Made by a program: the position numbers and the translations under genes. Source: Calendula officinalis (Eukaryota > Streptophyta > Magnoliopsida > Asterales > Asteraceae). Taken from it: DNA of 64,000 nt. The DNA lies in the NCBI GenBank assembly GCA_963853835.1, contig OY970825.1, positions 36,552,908 through 36,616,907 of the forward strand, in the 5' to 3' direction. The notes beneath the pieces were generated by a model that was not told the DNA's origin, made no database searches, and saw nothing but the letters and a program-made list of their open reading frames with translations. Below are positions 56,690-64,000 of the stretch, piece by piece (within the stretch, counting starts at the first letter, position 1; every line of letters begins with the position of its first letter).

Positions 56690-56765
56690 TCACTACCATC
56701 ACTCACCGCCATCTTTGACCACCACCGGCCACCAATTGCCGTTGCAAAATATAATTATAAGGTAC
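56690..56765. repeat. CCACC-rich repeat shared with 3645-3770
   Basis: ACCACCGGCCACCAATTGCC, then AAAATATAATTATAAGGTAC, parallel to the 3645-3770 copy. It is not a gene. Confidence 0.55.
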
Positions 56766-57432
56766 ATATCGCCTCATTATTTTATTTTATTTTGAAAACG
56801 GCAAAAATAGAACTCAAGCAAAAGAAGTTTCAGCAGGATCATCACCCCAAACAAGAGACCAGAGAACTTATATATCGCCTCATTATACAATTACACTTCT
56901 AATATATATCAATTAATCAAAATAATAAAGAGCTATCGAATGGCCCATATTTTTGTCCAGCCAAAAAGGCTAGTTCACTAGCGTGCAGTGAACAAAGCAC
57001 AAAAGGAGTGGCACTGGTCAATGGATTGACCATAATTACGCAAAACAGCCTTTTTCCATTTTTGTGGTCAATATCATTTCCTTTTATTTTATGGTTTCTT
57101 TACAATACTTCTATATCGTAAGGTATATATATTAAAGAGAGTTGATTTCAAAATCATACAAATAATTTACATATTACAATTATTGATTTTCAGTACTTAC
57201 ATAGTTCACTTAAATGTTGTATATTATGATATATGAAATAATTTATGCGGTATCAAAATCATTTATATGTTACTATGCACTCATTGAATGAATTTTTTTC
57301 CTTAATTAAAGTACTTCGGCATTAAACAACTATTAAATTTTATGTGATATTTCAAATGCATCCTTGCTAGAATTGAGAAATAGAAGATTCAAAATTTAAT
57401 CCAAAGACAAAATAGATATATTACATTTCCTT
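56766..57432. other. Intergenic, nothing recognised
   Basis: AT-rich sequence without ORF or repeat ends that I can support. Confidence 0.4.
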
Positions 57433-57730
57433 AAAGGGATCAACATTTGGGTTGAAAAAACTAACCGAACCGAACCGAAATATATAATTTTTTCGATTTT
57501 TTTTAATTTCCATGATTTTCAGTTACGGTTTTATTGGTTTCGGCACGATTATGTTTGGTGCTCGGATATGGGTGAGGATTCGGGATAAAAAAGCCGAACC
57601 GAACCGAAAACCAACCAAAACCAAAAACATGTAAACGGTCCGGTTTTGATTTTGAAAATTAATCACTATCAGTTTCGTTCTTATCAGTTTCGATGCAGCT
57701 CAGTTCAATTTCTAGACTGCGCTCACCTCT
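57433..57730. mobile_element. hAT-type MITE, copy 2
   Basis: Same family as 32217-32530: starts GGGATCAACATTTGGGTTG, ends GCGCTCACCTCT, with the same interior order of CCGAACCGAACCG, ATGATTTTCAG, GGTTTCGG and GCCGAACCGAACC motifs. Its target duplication is not readable, so it is older or damaged. Confidence 0.7.
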
Positions 57731-58835
57731 TATTATATGTCTTTCAAAACATAGATTAGCAAAATCCTTATTTAATTTAAGTTGCATGTTCAAGACACGA
57801 AATCGAACTAGTTTTGTGTGCTATCTATATATATAATACTTAAGAAACATGTATAACAACTAAAATAATCAAAGTGACCTAATAATATCATTACAAAAGT
57901 AACATAACTAATATTATTAAAAAAAAGCATATTCATGAAAATTATATGGCCAACCTTAAAGCACTTTGTAGGCCATGGTTGTGTAATCATAAAGATTCAA
58001 ACCACTTGAGATTGTGACCAAACAAAAAAATCTATGGTTCTGGGATAAAGAGTAGTGTTTGTGTTAGATGTGGGAACTATGGCTTATGTGGTCTATAGTT
58101 ACCGATAAATGTTGGGTTTTGATAATGATACTTTTTAGGGTTGTCAATAGAGTTGTACATTAATTTATGGAGAGAAGTAGTTCCTAAATTTCAGGAGGTA
58201 ATTATAGATTGGTGTACATAATTTTGATGCATATCTATTGACAACCATAAAGACTGTCATTATCAAAACTCATAAATGTTATATCAAGTCAATTAGCAAA
58301 TTTTTAATGTTTTTTATGAGTTTATAAATTGTTATTGGTGACCCTTTCAAATACATGTAGCATGGTTTGTCATAATTTTGTATTCTTATTAATACATATG
58401 TAATTTCACATATATTTTTTTACCTCGTCAATTTTATCACATCAGTATTATATTAGTATCTTCCTTATAACAAGAAAATTGACAAATTCATTTTATCTTT
58501 TCTTTATAGTTTTGACACATTAGTTTACATCACCAATTTTTAATTAGATATAAATTTTAATATATTAAAATTTATAAAAAGATAAAATAATAATATAATA
58601 AATTTTAAATATTATCAAAAAAGAAAAAAAAATCACTCGTGCTCCTTCATTTCCCATGTATCTCTCTCAACTTTCCCTTTCTCTCTCTATTCTTGTCCAC
58701 ATTAGGAAGAGAACTGACCAGAAATTTGAATAACCATTGGCACGAGGGTAAGATTTGTAAATTTATTTTAAAAAATCAGGAGATCGAACACAAAGAAAAA
58801 AAAGCATTAAATAAAGATAGTAATTTATTAACCTA
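57731..58835. other. Intergenic, no gene seen
   Basis: AT-rich, with CT-rich stretches near 58650-58700; no supported feature. Confidence 0.4.
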
Positions 58836-59540
58836 TTATACAATTATCATTCTCAAGTTAGTGTTCATTAGAGTGAGGAACGGAACGGTACGGAGGGAAT
58901 AGTGGGTCGTTGGCGGTAAACGAAAAAAAACGGAGGGAAGACGTGGGCTGTAATTTTGTAAATGAGAATTGCACGTGCATAAAGATTATAAAAAGTTTTA
59001 AAGAATCCCTTAGATTAGGGTATTTTTGTAAATAGTTATAAAAATTTAATTTTTCACCCTTAAACTATTTATTTTTGACAAAAATATTACAACTATTATT
59101 TTAATATAACACATGCTTAAACCAGATTATATATTAATTTTTTTAAAAGTCCGACATTAAAAAGTTTACAGAAATAAGATTATATATTATACAATTATCA
59201 TTCTCAAGTTACTGTTCATTAGAGTGAGGAGCGGAACGGTATGGAGGGAACAGTGGGTCGTTGGCGGTAAACGAAAAAAAACGGAGGGAAGACGTGGGCT
59301 GTAATTTTGTAAATGAGAATTGCACATGCATAAAGATTATAAAAAGTTTTAAAATATCCCTCAGATTAGGGTCATTTTTGTAAATAGTTATAAAATTTTA
59401 ATTTTTCACCCTTAAACTATTATTTTTGATAAAAATATTATAACTATTATTTTAATTTAACACATGCTTAAACCAGATTATATATTAATTTTTTTAAAAG
59501 TCCAACATTAAAAAATTTACAGAAATAAGATTAGAATGAA
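58836..59540. repeat. 351-bp direct tandem duplication
   Basis: CAATTATCATTCTCAAGTTA starts at 58841 and again at 59192. The two units stay aligned through GGGTCGTTGGCGGTAAACG and the CATGCTTAAACCAG segment to the ACAGAAATAAGATTA end. Differences are sparse (a few per hundred bases), so the duplication is fairly recent. No ORF spans it. Confidence 0.92.
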
Positions 59541-59998
59541 CCCAATATTAAAGTGTTTCTTACGAATAAATTTATTTTAAAATAACACATAAACTAAAAT
59601 AACACATATTATCCATAAGAAATTACTGTTGATAACTAATGTATATATTAATATGTTATCAAAATTTAACATGGTTTTAGACTTTTAGTGACTACGGCTT
59701 TAGTGTCTACGAAACTTATGTGAAAGTCATAACTTTCTATGGCTAAAGCACATGTTAGTTCTTTTATGGGACTAAATACAACATTGTTTTGAATTTTAAA
59801 AGTTACATTATAGCCGCTCAATGAATCCACCATATTATATTGTTCATTGTTTTTACATGTTTCTGTTATTATTGTTTTTAATTAGATCAATCAATTATTG
59901 TTTTAATTCGAATCACAATAAATCACATCTTAGCATGGAAATTAATAACCGATTGAAATGAAAATTGACTCTTTAGGTCAAAAAAATTAGTTAAAAAA
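59541..59998. other. Intergenic, no gene seen
   Basis: AT-rich sequence up to the Helitron terminus. Confidence 0.4.
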
Positions 59999-60050
59999 AC
60001 TAGATTTAAAATTCCGCTGCAACGCGCGGGTTGTTGCATTCCTTATTTTA
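59999..60050 (-). mobile_element. Helitron 3' terminus, different family
   Basis: On the minus strand, GCAACAACCCGCGCGTTGC forms a strong hairpin followed 11-15 bp later by AATCTAGT at the insertion edge (ACTAG at 59999-60003 on plus, host A before it). This is the typical plant Helitron 3' signature. The 5' end, to the right, was not located. Confidence 0.7.
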
Positions 60051-63000
60051 AACATCTTGCGTTGAAGAGTTCCCTTAAAACTAAAACTAAACAAAAAGTA
60101 GGTTATGTTAATACTAAATATGTTTCATATAAAATCATGTAAATGAGCACTAAATGAACAACTACGATCACAAATAGTTGATCTATTAATTTATATGCTT
60201 TGCTAATTCTAACTTTATATTCTACACGACTTCTTTATCACTCTTATTTTATACCATCCAGATTTTTAAATCAAAACCCCACATCAATAATAATTTTGAA
60301 TAGATTAATATCAAGTGTTTAGTAGGTTAAATTTGTAAATACAAATTTTACTTGATGTGCCGCTATTTTTTCTTCAAAATATGTTATGACTCACCGTCGC
60401 TTCTTTAGTTTTTGGTAAGGAAAAAAATGCTACTAAACGATCGCAAAGATGATAAATATGTACGTGGGCTACACTAAAAAGTAGTATTTAATATGAAAAT
60501 GTCTCAACATCGTCTCTAATCTTATTGAATGTTTGTACTTTTTTTATTATATGTTATTTCATGTTTAAGTGTAACTTTTTCCTCCAAAACACCATAATTC
60601 ATCTCCAAAAATACTAGAGTGTGCTTTAATACAACAATAACAATACTTATTCCAGCCAAATACAAAGTATGAAGGATATAAAATTTGGACAGTCATAACT
60701 CTACTCGAGGATATCGAATCTACTTTAAAACATTATGCTAAAACCACTCAACCTTATATTTCTTTTGTTAAACAAAATATCAATTAATTAGAATAGTTGG
60801 TTCAAGTTATTTTTTTCACATTTAGACAAATATAAAATACACAAAATGAACCAGAAATTATGAGAACGTTGCAACATATCATATGGTAATTCATGGCAAC
60901 TACCAACTCCTTTGCCAACCTCATTTCCACATCAATGATTTTGAATTGTTTTTGGTTTAAATTGATTGACTTGAGCTACTCTTAACCTCTAATACTTTAA
61001 TAGCATTGATAGATCCAGCATTATGAGCTAGGGGTCTAAAAAATCACATTTTTGTAGTAAATATCAAGTCATATTAACAGTTTTAGCAAAATAATGTCAA
61101 ATGTCCTAATTTAGCAACAAAAAAATAACAAATGCCGCAATTTCACAAAATTATTGACTTCACAAACAAATTAACAAACATATACAACATAAATTTAGCA
61201 AATATTTCCGATAACTATTGTACTTGTGACGTGAAAGAACACGATATATACACTTCGCTTTGAAAATGATTATGAAGTCATGGAAAAATATCAAGTGTCG
61301 TCACTAAATTGGACTAGATTGCGATAAACTAATACTTGGCCTATTTTGTTTTTGTTTTTTTTTTTAAATTCCAGAATAATGTTAGTCTTTGACCGGATAA
61401 TATCATATTTAACACATTAATTACTAATAAAATTTAAATAACATAATCAATAAAACATGTTTGCAAGTTGGCCGAACCAAGTTAAAAAAATAATACTATA
61501 TATTGTCTGATATGACCCAAAACAGGGGGGGAGACCTAGTATGGTGCATGTGGTTAGTTGTGCAACCCCTAAAATTTTTTCAAATATTGTTAAAAAAATT
61601 TAATTTTTTTTTTGTTAGTGTATATAACACCCTGAGAAATAAATGTGCAATCTGTGACACTCCTCAAAATTAATTTGGGTTATATAATGCATCTGATTGA
61701 AGCATTGTTGTTATGGAAAATTGGCAATGGCCAATAGCAATATGATGATATCATTAACCCCCCACGAAAGACCACTTTCAATTGCCTCCCTTAATGCAAT
61801 CCACATTTGATAAGCAATGCACTATTGCTAAATGATGTTGCTTTACCATGTCATACTTTTCCAGGACCAAATTTCCTTGCCTAAGTTTAGTGTTACTATT
61901 TCTGTCTTTAATTATATGTGTATTTGAAAATCAGACTATCTTTTAAATAAATATCTACGTCATTGAAATATCTACGTCATTGATCTAAATAAACGTCTAA
62001 AATGAATTTATAGATGTTTATCAATTTGAATTATACGTTTTTCACCTTTCTAGGTTTGGGAATATATCGTATCTGTACGGCACCGGTTCGATTCCGGTAT
62101 TCGACCCAGGTTACTCATCCTCAGCCCAAATTGAAATAAGCTAGACAAACAAACTTTAGATAATTTATCAGTAAATCAAGAACAAAATATTAGGACACAA
62201 CTGTTTTTAATAAAATAGTTTTATGTTTTTCTTTTGAATTAAAAACAATTTTTAACGAGTTAACCAGTCATAAATAAAGTTAACCTTTTTTTTAATAGCT
62301 AAATACATGTATTCTTGAAACTATTCCTAAATCTACATTATACCATCTACATCGAGACTTGAACCTATGACCACAAAACAATATGAAACACCTTTCAACC
62401 TCTTGTTTGTTATAAACCCTTTGGTTTTAAAAAATTCATATAGGCAAATGTTGTTAAAACTTAAAGTTGAGTCTTTAAAAAAACCAAGATCGTATATGTG
62501 GACTTGTAGATCAATTAAAAATTGACACTAGTGATTTGCTTATCATCTCCTATTTATATCAACTAACTATTAGTGCACGACCAGTTTTTGCTTTTTATAA
62601 TATAAAAAAAGGAGCTTAAATTATTAAAATAATTCAAAACTTTATAAAAAAAATTAACTTACTTTATAACGTGTCAAATTATGGGTTTTATACTTTTAGC
62701 TTGTTTGTTACTTCGTTTTAAGTATAAAACTAATTTTATACATGTGCTTTGTTCAGACCACATTTATATGAAGAAAACACAGATTTACAATAAAGTAATT
62801 AGTAATACTACATTTACATGTTGGAATGTGGCAGCATTAACAATGCACTATTTTATTTTATTTGTTTATTTTCTGTTGACTTTTTGTTGACCTTTTCCCA
62901 GTTAAATTAGGACTTCAGCATCGATAATCACATATTCACAAAGAAACGACATTAGTCTCTCAACATTAAGTTAAAAAGCATAATAGAGCTCAACTAAGTT

Positions 63001-63127
63001 TGCAAAATAAGTCCAAACTCAAATCCGAAACATGAATTCAATAGTTGTACGGTTCCATCAAAGAAAACGAGACCCCAAAAATAAATAAAAAGTAAAAAAA
63101 AAAAAACATGAAAAAAGTTTGATATAT
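60051..63127. other. Intergenic, no gene seen
   Basis: A long AT-rich stretch, probably partly Helitron body. 62080-62130 has CGGTTCGATTCCGGTATTCG, an SSR-like TE remnant. The 69-codon ORF at 62681 is hydrophobic and AT-biased without homology that I recognise. Confidence 0.4.
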
Positions 63128-63936
63128 TCAAAGTTTAAATGCTTCTCTGAATTTGATACTGAAACTATTATCTAGGCTCTTTTTTGGTGCAGAACCCGTG
63201 TGTCCTTGCATCATTGCCACAAATTCATTGTAATCTATGCGTCCATCCTAAATTAAATCAAAATAAAAATTACATATGGTTATCGTCAGATGTAATCGAC
63301 CCGTTTACTTGTAAATGGGCCAGTTTGGGTTATGGTTATTATCTTACGGGTCAAATGGGTTGAACAGGTAGAAAAGTGTAATTTTAAACCTCTTAAATCA
63401 TTTTTAAACCATTAAAATTAAGATTAAAGAAAATAAAATTAGAAAAATAAAAGAAGTTACATACATTATCTTGGTCAACATCTTGAATCAATTCTTCAAG
63501 GCGAGCATGAATACCAAACTCATCACAGGCATGTTGCAGTTCATCAGCAGTTATATAACCGCTTCCATCTTTATCAAAATATGCAAAAGCTGCTGATAAC
63601 TGATCTTCTCTTTCTATTTTATTTAAATGTAATGTTGCAGCAACAAATTCATGATAATCAATTGTTCCACTATTATCTACATCCGCCTGTATTTTTTTAA
63701 ATTATAAAAACGTTAATTTAATATTTAATGATTTAATAAAAAAGGGTTTAATTTTAATTAGGGCTTACTGCTTGCATGAGGTCATAGATTTCTGATTCTT
63801 TAAGATTAGCACCGACTCTTTTTAATCCAGCTTTAAGTTCTTCAAAAGTAATTTGACCACTATTATCTGTATCAATCATTTCAAACATTTGTTTTAATCC
63901 AGCTATTTCTTCTTCAGACATACTCTCTGCTATAAC
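63128..63936 (-). CDS. CPK: Calcium-dependent protein kinase, C-terminal part (partial)
   Basis: The last three coding exons on the minus strand are 63769-63936, 63465-63686 and 63128-63247; they join in frame, and the kinase domain lies beyond the right edge. They encode four EF-hands: DTDNSGQITFEE, DVDNSGTIDYHE, DKDGSGYITADE and DVDQDNDGRIDYNE, all with complete Ca-ligand positions. The last one is split by an intron between N and D. VIAESMSEEEIAGLKQMF is the hallmark junction between the autoinhibitory region and the first EF-hand of plant CDPKs. The C-terminus ends FREAFKL. CDPKs couple cytosolic calcium rises to Ser/Thr phosphorylation. The isoform cannot be fixed without the N-terminus. 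Confidence 0.95.
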
Positions 63937-64000
63937 CTGTAAAACAAAATCACATAAATTAAATAAATAAAAAAAGACAAATTGGCCCGTTTGACCTACA

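Noticed and set aside
56684..56902. 72-codon ORF
   Set aside because: Begins in the CCACC-rich dispersed repeat and has no domain.

Overview
The window is nuclear DNA of a flowering plant, most likely a eudicot. It is AT-rich, genes are sparse with short exons and GT-AG introns, TA-flanked Stowaway MITEs and a Ty3/gypsy chromovirus are present, and two plant-type U6 snRNA loci carry USE and TATA elements. The exact family cannot be fixed from sequence alone.

Four genes have exon structures that close without a break or look intact in the part present. They are a seven-exon NTF2-like (probably DUF2358) protein on the minus strand (7447-9490), a six-exon Nudix hydrolase of the plastid NUDT26/27 type (13511-15202, plus), a four-exon NT-C2 domain protein (52288-55057, minus), and the last three coding exons of a calcium-dependent protein kinase running off the right edge (63128-63936, minus). 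Proton-pump-interactor-like (PPI-like) coiled-coil proteins occur as three unequal paralogs: A at 29142-30555, B at 34086-36386, C at 45222-46655. All three carry at least one frameshift; C is clearly dead.

Layout. 1-7010 is transposon-rich: a MITE with a 9-bp target duplication, a MULE-type terminal-inverted-repeat element holding a Pong-like PIF/Harbinger transposase, and a fold-back element with a 173-bp tandem repeat packed with CACATGTG palindromes. 7447-15202 holds two genes separated by a Stowaway MITE and a candidate Helitron. 15886-27236 is a Reina-like chromovirus in which four later elements are nested (three solo LTRs and one MULE MITE), each bounded by a readable target-site duplication. 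27285-55057 is a local segmental array in which three modules recur in the order U6 flank, NT-C2 gene or fragment, PPI-like gene. Only the last NT-C2 copy is complete and only one U6 copy matches the canonical sequence. 55058-63127 is gene-free and holds MITEs, a 351-bp tandem duplication and a Helitron terminus.

Functionally the genes are unrelated housekeeping or signalling genes and do not form a pathway. The interest lies in structure: the decaying segmental array, paralogous empty sites that document insertions, the MULE/Pong composite, the E-box palindrome array, and a possible Cys-His-Asp triad in the NT-C2 protein. I found no convincing new biological system. Exon coordinates come from reading splice signals and reading frame by eye, without transcript evidence.
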